Part shown: positions 53,256-62,059 of the stretch, piece by piece
How the letters are laid out: each line of letters starts with the position of its first letter
Position numbering within the stretch: the stretch's first letter is position 1
Origin: Acetomicrobium sp. UBA5826
GTDB taxonomy: Bacteria; Synergistota; Synergistia; Synergistales; Acetomicrobiaceae
Reading direction: 5' to 3'
DNA: 64,000 nucleotides
Assembly (NCBI RefSeq): GCF_002433005.1
Contig: NZ_DJHF01000009.1
Location: 26,520-90,519, forward strand
Notes under the pieces: generated by a model
What the model was told of the DNA's origin: nothing
The model's input: only the letters and a program-made list of their open reading frames with translations
The model's database searches: none
Translations under genes and position numbers: made by a program

Positions 53256-54377
53256 TCACCTCCTGCCCGCTACGCCTTCGCCCGCAACCGAGGGGGAACC
53301 CTCTCCAAAGACCATCCTGTCCAGGTCCCGTGCGTCGAAGGCATATGTGGCTGCTAGTTCGTAGGGCACCTTGCCCTCACTGATCAGACGGGCCAAGTCC
53401 TGGTCCATAGTGTGCATGCCCTGATCAAGTCCAGTCTGTATGATGCTCTTCAAGCCGTGGATTTTCCTTTCCCTTATGCAGTTTCGGACTGCAGAAACAG
53501 CCCACATTAGCTCCGTGGAAACTATTCTGCCGCCTCCCGGCAGAGGGACTAGCTGCTGGGAACAGACTCCTATTAATATGTTGGCGAGCTGTAGCTTCAC
53601 CTGCTCCTGCTGATGGGGCGGAAAGATGTCCAAGATCCTGTCTATGCTCTGGGGGCTATCGGGGGTATGAAGCGTCGTAAGGACGAGATGTCCCGTCTCC
53701 GCAGCCGTTATCGCAGCCCTTGTAGTTTCCAAATCCCTCATTTCGCCGATCATTATAACGTCGGGGTCCTGGCGCAACACCCTCCTCAAGGCCTCAGCGA
53801 AACTTGAGGTATCCACCTCGACTTCCCTCTGATGAATCAGTGACTTTGCCGAGGTAAATATATATTCTATTGGATCCTCGATGGTAACTATATGACAACT
53901 CCTGGTCAAGTTTATCTCCTGTACTATAGCTGCCAAAGTCGTGGATTTGCCATGCCCTGTGGGCCCTGTTACGAGAAAGAGACCGTGGCGTCTCTTTGCG
54001 ACTTCCTGAATCTGAGGGGGAAGGAGAAGGTGCTTTATAAGGCGAATCCTCTGGGGTATCAACCTTAAGGCCAAAGCTAGGTTACCACGCTCGAAAGAGC
54101 AATTGCCCCTAAAGCGGACTATTTCCCCGTTGGCGAGGGAAAAGTTGAAGCTGAAGTCCAGCTCTCTTTCCTTGTAGAAACGCTCAAGCTGGGTTTCCGA
54201 TATAAGGCGAGACAATATGCTCCTGACGTCAGTTGTCGTCAGAGGAGGATGGTCGATCGGGTACAACTGTTCGTCTATGCGAAAGGTTGGAGGAAAACCC
54301 ACCGAAATATGAATGTCGCTGGCATTTCTCCTTGAAGCCTCAGTAAACAATTCCTGAATTCCGAAACGCAAGGACAT
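53256..54377 (-). CDS. pilT: Pilus retraction ATPase (PilT)
   Basis: 373 residues: Walker A GPTGHGKSTTLAAI, the Asp-box and Walker B region DPDVIMIGEMRDLET, the His-box THLVLTTLHT-like GHLVLTTLHTPDSPQS, and AVRNCIRERK matching the PilT AIRNLIRE retraction motif. It powers pilus retraction, so these pili should be dynamic (twitching, DNA uptake). It lies between pilB and pilC. Confidence 0.94.
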   Translation of the reverse strand: MSLRFGIQELFTEASRRNASDIHISVGFPPTFRIDEQLYPIDHPPLTTTDVRSILSRLISETQLERFYKERELDFSFNFSLANGEIVRFRGNCSFERGNLALALRLIPQRIRLIKHLLLPPQIQEVAKRRHGLFLVTGPTGHGKSTTLAAIVQEINLTRSCHIVTIEDPIEYIFTSAKSLIHQREVEVDTSSFAEALRRVLRQDPDVIMIGEMRDLETTRAAITAAETGHLVLTTLHTPDSPQSIDRILDIFPPHQQEQVKLQLANILIGVCSQQLVPLPGGGRIVSTELMWAVSAVRNCIRERKIHGLKSIIQTGLDQGMHTMDQDLARLISEGKVPYELAATYAFDARDLDRMVFGEGSPSVAGEGVAGRR

Positions 54378-54393
54378 GACAACACCTCGATCC

Positions 54394-56085
54394 TCAGAGT
54401 GTCACCGAAAGCACTTCGTCGGCGCTCGTTATCCCGTCTTTCACTTTTTTGGCTCCCGAGACCCGAAGGGTTCTCATGCCCTGACGAATGGCCATGGCCC
54501 TAAGGTCGTCGGAGGTGGCTCCCGTCATCACGGCCCTCCTTATCTCCTCGGTCATGGACATTATCTCGAAAATTGCCGTCCTTCCCCTGTATCCCGTGCC
54601 GCGGCATTCCTCGCAACCTACGGGCTTGTAGACGGTCGTAAAGCCATCCAGGCCCAGGCTTTCAGCCACGTCCTGTGGCAGCTCATAAGACACCTTGCAG
54701 CGGGGGCACAGCTTTCTGACCAGCCTCTGGGCCATCACGGCAACCACAGAAGAGGACACCAGAAAGGGCGGAATTCCCATGTCTACCATCCTTATGATGG
54801 AGCTTGGGGCGTCGTTAGTATGAAGCGTCGACAACACCAAGTGCCCCGTGAGGGCTGCCCTGACGGCCAATTGGGCCGTCTCCGTGTCGCGCATCTCGCC
54901 AACCAGTATGATGTCAGGGTCCTGGCGCAGTATGGACCTCAAGACCGTGTCGAAGGTAAGGCCCGCCTTTTCGTTTATCTGCACCTGGTTGACTCCCGCA
55001 ATGGTATACTCGACGGGGTCTTCCACCGTCGTGATGTTCACGTCGTAGGAGTTAAGGGTCTGCAGTATCGAATAAAGGGTGGTCGATTTTCCGCTCCCCG
55101 TCGGCCCCGTGACCAATATGATGCCGTAAGGTACTTCTATGATCTTATCCAGGGCCACTTTCTCCTCGGGATCCAATCCTAGCTTTTCCAAGCCCACCAT
55201 GGCCGTGGCCTGATCGAGCAAGCGCATGACCAGCTTTTCGCCGTAAATGGCGGGAAGGCTCGAGACCCTTATGTCTATGCGCCTGCCCGCTGCGCGAAGG
55301 AGTATCCTGCCGTCCTGGGGGTGGCGCTTCTCTGCGATGTCCATGCCCGACATTATCTTTATTCGAGACGACACCGGGGGGTGAAGGTGTTTCGGAAAGG
55401 TGAGCATATCAAATAAGACGCCGTCTATCCTGTAGCGCACCCGCGTCTCATTCTCGAAGGGCTCCACGTGTACGTCGGAGGCGCCGCTTTCCACGGCCTG
55501 TCCCAATATGGTGTTAACGAGCTTGACGACGGGGGCGTCGTCTATGGAGACGGCCTCTTCCCTCGATAAGTCGAACTCGGCGCTTTCTTCCTCTACCACC
55601 TCGATTAAAGCCCTGTCGATGCTCGATTTTACGCTGTAAAAGGACTCTATGGCGCGCTTGATGTCGGAAAGGGTGGCTATCATGATCTCAAGGTCCATGC
55701 CCGTTATCATCCTGATCTCGTCGAGGGCCAGGATGTTGAAGGGATCGGAGATTGCTATGGTCAGCTTATTTGCGTTTGCATCGATCGAAAGGGGAACGAC
55801 CTCAAGCCTCCTGGCCATGCTCTCGGGTATGGTTTCAATGGCCTCCTGCATGGGGCGAAACATGGAAAGAGAGACGAAGGGATACTTCGTCTGCTTTGAA
55901 ATGGCCTGAGCCAGATCCTTTTCCGTGACCCAACCGTTTTTCACAAGGATCTCGCCGATGCGCAGGTTCGTGGCGGTCTGCTCCTTTAAGGCCATCTCCA
56001 ACTGCTCGGGCAGGATGTAACCCTGCTCGACCAGTATCTGGCCCAAAAGAGGCTTCCTCTCGGCCTGCTTGTCCCTATTATTCAT
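54394..56085 (-). CDS. pilB: Pilus extension ATPase (PilB) with N-terminal MshEN domain
   Basis: 563 residues. The N terminus has two MshEN half-motifs, LLGQILVEQGYILPEQLEMAL and RIGEILVKNGWVTEKDLAQAI (about 12-65), the module that binds cyclic-di-GMP in MshE and related ATPases. The core has Walker A GPTGSGKSTTL, Asp-box DPDIILVGEMRD, and a tetracysteine zinc site (CPRCKVSYELP then GCEECRGTGY). It powers pilin polymerisation. It is the first gene of the operon, preceded by a 187-base stretch and a terminator-ending leader RNA. Confidence 0.94.
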   Translation of the reverse strand: MNNRDKQAERKPLLGQILVEQGYILPEQLEMALKEQTATNLRIGEILVKNGWVTEKDLAQAISKQTKYPFVSLSMFRPMQEAIETIPESMARRLEVVPLSIDANANKLTIAISDPFNILALDEIRMITGMDLEIMIATLSDIKRAIESFYSVKSSIDRALIEVVEEESAEFDLSREEAVSIDDAPVVKLVNTILGQAVESGASDVHVEPFENETRVRYRIDGVLFDMLTFPKHLHPPVSSRIKIMSGMDIAEKRHPQDGRILLRAAGRRIDIRVSSLPAIYGEKLVMRLLDQATAMVGLEKLGLDPEEKVALDKIIEVPYGIILVTGPTGSGKSTTLYSILQTLNSYDVNITTVEDPVEYTIAGVNQVQINEKAGLTFDTVLRSILRQDPDIILVGEMRDTETAQLAVRAALTGHLVLSTLHTNDAPSSIIRMVDMGIPPFLVSSSVVAVMAQRLVRKLCPRCKVSYELPQDVAESLGLDGFTTVYKPVGCEECRGTGYRGRTAIFEIMSMTEEIRRAVMTGATSDDLRAMAIRQGMRTLRVSGAKKVKDGITSADEVLSVTL

Positions 56086-56267
56086 AGACCTGCCTCCAGA
56101 CTACCATAATACTAAACAGATTTCGTATTGCCATTATAGCATAACATACAAAAACAGATCAAAAGTGAGCTGAAAAATTCCGGACAATGTTAAAATTTGC
56201 TTTCCACGGCACTAACGCTATTGTTTTATTACTTTTATCTAATTAGTTAACAAATATAAACTATCCA

Positions 56268-56397
56268 TAAAAAAAGCCCCTGAAGCCTGTAAATCACACA
56301 ACTCCACGGGGCCGGTCGCGCTACTCACTCACCCTTCGCTCTTGCGCCCGCCATCGGAAATGCAAAGGGATCATCGTTTCCCCAAAACCATATATTA
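56268..56397 (-). ncRNA. Structured 5' leader RNA of the pilus operon ending in an intrinsic terminator (candidate riboswitch)
   Basis: Downstream of a promoter, the minus-strand transcript can form an 8-bp stem CCCUUUGC (56362-56369) with GCGAAGGG (56332-56339). Next comes GCCCCGTGGAG (56302-56312) paired with CTTCAGGGGC (56276-56285) and seven Us (56269-56275). A GC-rich connector (56313-56360) could compete for the terminator arm. The terminator comes about 185 bases before pilB, so read-through must be conditional. I compared it by eye with c-di-GMP-I and -II, TPP, cobalamin, glycine, FMN and T-box consensus and found no match. Confidence 0.65.
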
Positions 56398-56403
56398 TTC
56401 TTT

Positions 56404-56432
56404 TTTATATCACGGATATCTTATTTTGACAA
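56404..56432 (-). promoter_or_regulatory. Promoter of the pilus operon leader
   Basis: On the minus strand TTGTCA (56432-56427), a 17-base spacer, and TATAAA (56409-56404). This places the transcript start near 56397, just ahead of the structured leader. Confidence 0.75.
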
Positions 56433-56458
56433 TAGGTCAAATTTTCAAACTGCAAAAA

Positions 56459-56642
56459 TTTTTTTCGTATATTTGTATAGAAAAGATGCCGATCAAAAGA
56501 CATTGGTTATCCTGATGGCCAGACCTTCAGCCCTATCAGCATCGCTTAGCCTGAAACGATATTGAAAGATGATGTCGAGGTACGAACGTGGCGCATGATA
56601 ATCGTCTTCCCTGTACCATATCCTCCACATCAAGCCCGGACC
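56459..56642. repeat. Direct repeat copy 1 of the nfrA 3' end
   Basis: This block aligns without gaps to 60249-60432 in the same orientation at roughly 93% identity, starting from a shared TTTTTTCGTATATTTG outside the gene. The two copies enclose the decarboxylase-SDR-membrane protein block. Confidence 0.9.
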
Positions 56643-56761
56643 TACTCTGTATGCTTCGATGCTCCTAGTAAAATAATGCATGCTCTTTCTGTTATTGCCT
56701 GCGCCTTTGAAGGCGTAGGCAGCATCGGCCAATACCTCGGGAGACGCTCCGCAGTCATCGG
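56492..56761 (-). pseudogene. nfrA: Internally deleted fragment of an nfrA-like gene
   Basis: Two pieces of the gene at 60283-62052 are joined here. 56459-56642 matches 60249-60432 (gene end), and 56646-56761 matches 61093-61208 (a TPR-region segment, including AFKGAGNNRKSMHYFTRSIEAYR). The 660 bases between them in the intact gene are missing, and the 5' part is absent. It cannot make a functional protein. Confidence 0.9.
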
Positions 56762-56767
56762 GGATGG

Positions 56768-56847
56768 GCCGAATCGCTCTTTCATGCCGTCCCACTTCAG
56801 GCTGTCGGTGTTCCTGCGGTTTATAACCCTGTCGAAGGAGGATACCA
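56768..56847 (-). pseudogene. 5' fragment of a MalY/PatB-type aminotransferase gene
   Basis: An ATG at 56847 with GAGGTGA 9 bases upstream begins MVSSFDRVINRRNTDSLKWDGMKERFG. This is the characteristic start of PatB/MalY cystathionine beta-lyase-type aminotransferases (FDxVIxRRxTxSxKWD). After about 26 codons the frame runs into the nfrA fragment. It is a decapitated head joined to another broken gene. Confidence 0.65.
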
Positions 56848-56923
56848 TTTGCGTCACCTCGCCGGGGATATCGGTGTTTTGTAAAAACGGACCGGCTGCA
56901 AAGCAACCAGCCGGCTATTTTGC

Positions 56924-58165
56924 CTATTCTGCTTCAATAATATCAGACCTCAGCCTGTCGATCCTCATCAGAAGGGACATGAGGTACAGGAGGACGCATC
57001 CGTTAACTGTGAGAATGACTCCCACTATCCAACCAGGGAGCAGGTTGGATACAATCATGGAAGTTCCAAAGAGTATGGAAACAAGGTTCATCACAAACTG
57101 GGTGACGGAAAGATGTACCAGCACGGTGGGCACGACGTCCAATTCTTTCATGCTTTTAACCGCCGACAAAACGGTTTTTACGAGCCCTGTGGCCCCGCCG
57201 GCGAGGTTCAGCAGACCGACAAGAAGGGTCAAAAAGGAGACAAGTACGTTAGGAATCACGCAGGAAACGATACCCAGGGCGGCGAAGACAAACCCCAAAA
57301 AGATTACAAGCCACGTGCGACGGAAGGGTCCGACGGGCGTACCTCCGAAAGCCAGCATCTGGATGGAGAAAATAACCATCAGGAGGCCGAGTTGGGCGCT
57401 TCCCGAAAAAGGCAGCTTGCCGAAGCTTACGGGAATGAGAAGCACTCCGAGGATAAGCATAAAAACACCGGTGATTAGAAGCGTGGCCTTGTCGGCCTCC
57501 AGGCCAAAATCGTCGTCAAGGATCTTTACCGCCTGAGGGTAGATACGATAAATTTTCTGGAGCAAAAATGCGACTACAAAAATCGAAGCTCCGTATACCA
57601 GCACCGAAATCGCCGTCAACGACGCTGAAAACAGGCCCTGTTTCCACACGAGAAGCCCCACGAACATCGAAAACACGTAAACAGCCCCACAGGCGGGAGC
57701 AAGGTAAAGAAAGATTCCTCCATAGCCAAGCCAGGCCTGCAGCTTGTCCTTTGAAACAAGCATCTGCAGTAATTGCAGGAATCCGCCCAGGCAAAGACAG
57801 ATAATGAGCAGCGCACTAGGAACGAGGGTAAATACGTCCGGAATGAAACATGCCACTATGCCCATTGCGGCGATGGCAATCCCCGCAATCACTACCGCCT
57901 TTGACCTGCGCATGTCCCCCGCAGGTGTTCTGCCCAAGGTCACCGTCTGGAGGCCGAACAAAAACAGAAGCAGACCGTAGACGCCGTTTTCATAGTAGGG
58001 GATCAGGCCGGAGTACACAGGAAAAAGAAGAATCCCCGTAAGAGTCACTGCCATACCCGCTACGAGAAGAACCACCACGTCGAAGTAAAGGTCCGCCTCT
58101 TCGAAAAGAAATTCGGCCTTCTCCAAAAAGTGTTTCCCCCTGGCTGCCGCGTCGGCCATTCTCAA
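56924..58165 (-). CDS. Polytopic membrane protein made of two related halves
   Basis: 413 residues with about ten to twelve membrane segments. Two similar units are visible: about 40-115 (LTGILLFPVYSGLIPYYENG ... FGLQTVTLGRTPAGDMRRSK ... GIVACFIPDV) and about 240-315 (LGVLLIPVSFGKLPFSGSAQ ... FSIQMLAFGGTPVGPFRRTW ... GIVSCVIPNV), so it arose by internal duplication. I do not recognise the family. The TTG at 58165 overlaps the SDR stop (TTGA) with AAGGGG 8 bases upstream; an ATG at 58159 is the alternative. It is the last gene of a three-gene minus-strand set. Confidence 0.75.
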   Translation of the reverse strand: MRMADAAARGKHFLEKAEFLFEEADLYFDVVVLLVAGMAVTLTGILLFPVYSGLIPYYENGVYGLLLFLFGLQTVTLGRTPAGDMRRSKAVVIAGIAIAAMGIVACFIPDVFTLVPSALLIICLCLGGFLQLLQMLVSKDKLQAWLGYGGIFLYLAPACGAVYVFSMFVGLLVWKQGLFSASLTAISVLVYGASIFVVAFLLQKIYRIYPQAVKILDDDFGLEADKATLLITGVFMLILGVLLIPVSFGKLPFSGSAQLGLLMVIFSIQMLAFGGTPVGPFRRTWLVIFLGFVFAALGIVSCVIPNVLVSFLTLLVGLLNLAGGATGLVKTVLSAVKSMKELDVVPTVLVHLSVTQFVMNLVSILFGTSMIVSNLLPGWIVGVILTVNGCVLLYLMSLLMRIDRLRSDIIEAE

Positions 58166-58977
58166 TAGTAGGTCCCCTTCGTGCGGTAGTTTTCGCGCCT
58201 TTCGGCCGCAAGCTGCCTCGCCAACTTGTCGAATTCCTCCTTGCGCTCCCTGTACAAGGTGTAGAAGTCCCGTGCGCTTTGGGGTAATACGATAACGACG
58301 GATTTCTTCTCCATTTCCTGGAGGATATATAGAACCGCCTCGTCAACACCTATGGAGTCGGCCGGCGGGGTCATGTCGCCAAAGATAGGCGTCCTGACGT
58401 TGGCCGGACAAAAAACGCTGAACTGGAGACCTTCGACCTCCAGTTCGTACTGGAGGCTCTCGGTCATGGAGATAACGGCAGCCTTGGTCGCCGCGTAAAC
58501 GGCCTGATACGGTATAGGAAGCAGGCCGGCAATGGAGCCAGCGTTGACGATATGGCCGAACCCCTGTTCCCTCATGATCGGGATGGCCGAGTATGTGCCG
58601 TATATAACGCCTTTAAGGTTGAGGTTGATGGCCTTGTCCCATATTTCTAAGGTGACCCGTTCCGTGGGAATGGTAACACCTACACCGGCAACGTTGCATA
58701 CGAAGTCGAGGTGCCCGGCATGATCGGCGGCGCTTTCGATAAACCTGGCTACCTGCTCCCTCTTGGTGACGTCCATCACTACGGGGAAAACCTTGCCCGG
58801 ATAATTGCGCCCTAACCGTTGCGACTCGCGGCTAAGGTTTTCCTCGTTGAAATCGCCCATAAAGACAGCCCTGGCCTCACGCTTGAGAAACTGCTCTGTC
58901 ATCTCAAGGGCTATACCCGATGCGGCTCCCGTAATCGCAGCTACCTTGTTCTCGTAGTATCCACTCATTGACCTCAT
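58162..58977 (-). CDS. Short-chain dehydrogenase/reductase
   Basis: 271 residues: cofactor motif TGAASGIA, an Asp after the second strand region (MGDFNEEN) that favours NAD(H), the NVAGVG segment, Ser in NAGSIAG and catalytic YAATK. The C-terminal tail of about 50 residues is longer than in core SDRs. It oxidises or reduces a hydroxyl/carbonyl substrate; which one is unknown. GGGGAG lies 6 bases before the ATG. It sits 16 bases after the decarboxylase-like gene. Confidence 0.88.
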   Translation of the reverse strand: MRSMSGYYENKVAAITGAASGIALEMTEQFLKREARAVFMGDFNEENLSRESQRLGRNYPGKVFPVVMDVTKREQVARFIESAADHAGHLDFVCNVAGVGVTIPTERVTLEIWDKAINLNLKGVIYGTYSAIPIMREQGFGHIVNAGSIAGLLPIPYQAVYAATKAAVISMTESLQYELEVEGLQFSVFCPANVRTPIFGDMTPPADSIGVDEAVLYILQEMEKKSVVIVLPQSARDFYTLYRERKEEFDKLARQLAAERRENYRTKGTYY

Positions 58978-58993
58978 CCCTTTCTCCCCACCC

Positions 58994-59794
58994 CTAGGGC
59001 AGGACTCTCGAATCGCCCACGTTCAGCCTGGCGGAACCTTTGAGCATCATTGCATAGGAGTACTTCACAACGGGCAGGTTCGCAAGGCAAGTTATCGCCC
59101 TGTACTGAAGAGGGTGTTCTTCTGCCGTAAGTTCCGTCCACTCAACGCATCCATCACCCTTCCATGCCTTTGTAACCATCGATTCCTGCGGGTACAAGGT
59201 GGCTTGACTTAAAGACGCGCCGCCCTTTCCAAGAGCCGGCAGGTATCTCCACCCGAAGTTGTTGGTAACTACCTTTTCGTTCATTCTCGAGACGGTTTTT
59301 TCGTCGAGCTCCTCTTTCCGCCAGAAGTGCATTTTGATAAAGGTGCAGCATTCGTAACTCGCGGCTGTAAACCAGTGGTCCCCTACGTGACGCTCGGAAG
59401 CCACATCGGCGAACACCTTGGGCATGCCGTCTTCCTCGCGCCCCCCGAGGATCGGGCAGGCCTTGTTTTCCCAGATGACGAGAGGATAAACCCCCACGAG
59501 CCCCTCTTCGTTGCCCTCATAACGGACCGGTACCGAGACCTGTATGAGGCGATATTCACCGTTTGACATCCACTCCACGTCCCGGAAGTTGACAAACTGG
59601 ACGGTCACCTTGGGCTCCAAAAGCTCGAAGTCGCCGGGGAGGTATTGCAACAGGGCATCTTCGTCCGTTTCAAACTGCACCTGTATGGCCGTCATGTCAC
59701 CGTGGGTCGTCCGCACCGGGAAGAAAGGATGCCCTGAAAAATGCACGGGCATCTTGTAAACGTAATTCTCCTCGAACCTGAATTTCCCTTTCAT
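58994..59794 (-). CDS. Acetoacetate decarboxylase family protein
   Basis: 266 residues. The ADC fold segment PLVIWENKACPILGGREEDGMPKVFADV carries the Lys (PK) in the position of the Schiff-base lysine of acetoacetate decarboxylase, where the classical enzyme has PKK. The ATG at 59794 is preferred over an upstream TTG because GAGGGGG lies 8 bases before it. Many family members act on other substrates, such as aldol or dehydratase chemistry. With an SDR next, decarboxylation followed by reduction (for example of a beta-keto acid) is plausible, but this is inference. Confidence 0.82.
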   Translation of the reverse strand: MKGKFRFEENYVYKMPVHFSGHPFFPVRTTHGDMTAIQVQFETDEDALLQYLPGDFELLEPKVTVQFVNFRDVEWMSNGEYRLIQVSVPVRYEGNEEGLVGVYPLVIWENKACPILGGREEDGMPKVFADVASERHVGDHWFTAASYECCTFIKMHFWRKEELDEKTVSRMNEKVVTNNFGWRYLPALGKGGASLSQATLYPQESMVTKAWKGDGCVEWTELTAEEHPLQYRAITCLANLPVVKYSYAMMLKGSARLNVGDSRVLP

Positions 59795-59910
59795 ACGCCA
59801 GACCCCCTCGTATCTTTTAGTTTTTTGTTCCTTAGTGAACAAATGAATACTTAGAATATTTTGAGACTAAATCTCTTTTGCGTCAATATGGCGTTTTATT
59901 ATGTGTGACC

Positions 59911-60245
59911 GGACAGCGATAATGTCACCCTTTAAGGGGACAGAGAAAATGTCACCCTCATGAGTTCAGAATAACGAACATGAAGAAGAATGCGGGTGAC
60001 CTCAAAGGGAGGAATCGGCCTTCCTGCCGGCTCCTTCCCCCGATGACCTGCCCTACATCCTCTGCAAAAGGGCGTTTCTGCAAGGCCTCAGGAGACTCCA
60101 CCATCTACTGGAAGGGAAGGAAACTGCTGCTTTTGGATGAAAAGCACCGACAGAAACTCCTCAAGCGGGGGGCCGCCATCGAGGTCCTGACCCTTTTGGA
60201 TGGATCCGACGTCGCACTACACGACGGCGTGATCCACCACCTTGG
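59911..60245 (+). mobile_element. Decayed insertion-sequence remnant with terminal direct repeats and transposase C terminus
   Basis: Two 21-base copies, GGACAGCGATAATGTCACCC-T (59911-59931) and GGACAGAGAAAATGTCACCC-T (59938-59958), differ at two positions and look like transposase-binding end repeats. Downstream, two reading frames together give a transposase tail: PAPSPDDLPYILCKRAFLQ in one and TIYWKGRKLLLLDEKHRQ followed by AAIEVLTLLDGSDVALHDG in another, resembling the end of ISNCY/IS1202-type transposases. The frameshift and missing catalytic core show that it is dead. It abuts the second nfrA-end repeat. Confidence 0.6.
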
Positions 60246-60248
60246 CGT

Positions 60249-60432
60249 CTTTTTTCGTATATTTGTATAGGAAGGATGCCGATCAAAAGGCATTGGTTAT
60301 CCTGAGGGACAGACCTTCAGCCCTATCCGCATCGCTTAGCTTGAAACGATATTGAAGGATGATGTCGATGTACGAACGTGGCGCATGATAATCGTCTTCC
60401 CTGTACCATATCCTCCACATCAAGCCCGGACC
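60249..60432. repeat. Direct repeat copy 2: authentic nfrA 3' end
   Basis: It matches 56459-56642 without gaps. This copy belongs to the intact gene and includes 34 bases beyond its stop codon. Confidence 0.9.
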
Positions 60433-62052
60433 AATGCTAAAGGCCCATTCCTCATCGGATGAATCGATGCCATCAAATGAAAGGGGATCGCTGTCGTAAT
60501 CTCCGCGGAAAAAGAGGTGAGGCGTAAAGACGGTCTTTCCCTTTTGCCCTCCCAAACGCGTGCTTCTCCCGGCCCTACACTCTACCACCCCAAAGGTCCG
60601 TCCTTCATCCAGCAGATGGGCTACCTCGCCGTAATAAAAAAGATAATCCCAACTGGGATCCGTTACGTTCAAATCGGACCCCCTGTCCCAGGAATAGCCC
60701 ATGCGGACCTGCCAGTCGTTCGACTCGTCCTGCTTCCAGTGTCTTTCCAAAGCGATGTTCAAGTTTGTGTCGCCTATCGGTTTGTACCTGATGCCCAAAA
60801 CGTACATCCCCGTATCCCAACCTTCATTGTCGTTTTCAGCGCTCAAGGTCAACCCGTAAGACACATACAAGGACAACTGTCTGCCATTGTCGTTTATCAT
60901 CTGATAGTAGATCTCCTGCCACATCTGTTGAGTTTCGCCCCCGGAGACGGTCCTGCCCGAGATATAGCCGGGGTATCCGTTCTCTTGGTAAAAATAAGAT
61001 GTGTACATGCCCCATCGTCGTTCCAAATTGGAGTTCTCGCGCCGAAGGGAGTAAATCCAGCCCTTCGTTTCCTCGTCATTTTCTCCGCGTTTTCTGTATG
61101 CTTCGATGCTTCTCGTAAAATAATGCATGCTCTTTCTGTTATTGCCTGCGCCTTTGAAGGCGTAGGCAGCATCGGCCAATACCTCGGGAGACGCTCCACA
61201 GTCATCGGACAAGGCTTCATCGAAAAGCTTTGCAGCCATTTCGTCCTCGCCAAGGTTTACAAAGAGGTAGGCAAGCGAAAGCAGCCTGTACTGGGTAGCC
61301 GACCGGGGATATAGGGACATGGCCTCCGACATCAGCTTCGCCGCAGCCTCAACGTTACCCTGAGCTTTTTCATATTCCCCAAGCGCCCATAGCACTTCCG
61401 CCCTCTGCGAATCCGATTGGGCCATGTTGGACAACCTGTCCATATATCTTCTCAACTCGCTGCCCGACATTGTATTTGAGACGAGCCGTGTGACACCGTA
61501 AAACACCATCGGGTCGTCATGAGCGGTCAAATATTTTAACGCCTTACCGGCATCGTTAAGCTCGATGGAGAGGTTAACCAGGCTCAAGCGCACGTTTTCC
61601 CGAGCATCCTCGGAAAGGTCGTCAAATTTGAGGGCCTTTTCGAAATCCTCAAACGCCCCTTCCGGATCGCCCAGTTCAAGCGACAAATAGCCCCGCGTCG
61701 AATAGGTATAGCCGTTACCCAAACCTCCCAAAATTGCTCTGGTGACCTGCTCCTTTGCCTCCAAGGGCTTCCCTTCTTTCCTCAGTATCTCCGCATAAAG
61801 CATTCTAAGAGGGTGGTTTTTGGGGTCTTCTTTCAAAAGTTCTTCAGCAAGGCCTTTTGCTTCCTCTATCTTGCCCGTTTCGTAAAGGTCATAGACAGAA
61901 GGCACGGAAGCATGTGCAGGCACAAAGATGTCGGGCAATAAAAAAAGCAACGCAAAGGCAAAAACGGCAAGCAACCTCAGCATATCCTTGCCGTGAACGC
62001 AGATATATGATGCGATAAGATGTCTTTCTGTCCTTTTCATGAATGATATCAT
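60283..62052 (-). CDS. nfrA: NfrA-like TPR outer-membrane protein of a glycan secretion system
   Basis: About 589 residues. A signal-type hydrophobic stretch (LRLLAVFAFALLFLLPDIFVPAHA) is followed by TPR-like helices to about 330, then a beta-strand-rich C-terminal domain ending LQYRFKLSDADRAEGLSLRITNAF, with alternating aromatic and polar residues like an outer-membrane barrel. This layout and the adjoining NfrB-type gene match the NfrA phage-N4 receptor, which exports a glycan in E. coli. The start is unsure: ATGs at 62052, 62040 and 61983 (the last gives a compact signal peptide) all lack a strong ribosome site. A broken second copy lies at 56492-56761. Confidence 0.72.
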   Translation of the reverse strand: MISFMKRTERHLIASYICVHGKDMLRLLAVFAFALLFLLPDIFVPAHASVPSVYDLYETGKIEEAKGLAEELLKEDPKNHPLRMLYAEILRKEGKPLEAKEQVTRAILGGLGNGYTYSTRGYLSLELGDPEGAFEDFEKALKFDDLSEDARENVRLSLVNLSIELNDAGKALKYLTAHDDPMVFYGVTRLVSNTMSGSELRRYMDRLSNMAQSDSQRAEVLWALGEYEKAQGNVEAAAKLMSEAMSLYPRSATQYRLLSLAYLFVNLGEDEMAAKLFDEALSDDCGASPEVLADAAYAFKGAGNNRKSMHYFTRSIEAYRKRGENDEETKGWIYSLRRENSNLERRWGMYTSYFYQENGYPGYISGRTVSGGETQQMWQEIYYQMINDNGRQLSLYVSYGLTLSAENDNEGWDTGMYVLGIRYKPIGDTNLNIALERHWKQDESNDWQVRMGYSWDRGSDLNVTDPSWDYLFYYGEVAHLLDEGRTFGVVECRAGRSTRLGGQKGKTVFTPHLFFRGDYDSDPLSFDGIDSSDEEWAFSIGPGLMWRIWYREDDYHAPRSYIDIILQYRFKLSDADRAEGLSLRITNAF

Positions 62053-62059
62053 CCCTATA

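Noticed and set aside
54376..55182. 268-codon plus-strand open frame opposite pilB
   Set aside because: pilB has intact Walker, Asp-box and zinc motifs on the other strand; this is a shadow frame.
56268..56397. Known c-di-GMP-I or c-di-GMP-II riboswitch
   Set aside because: The conserved core sequences of both classes are not found by eye on either strand; only the context favours such a ligand.
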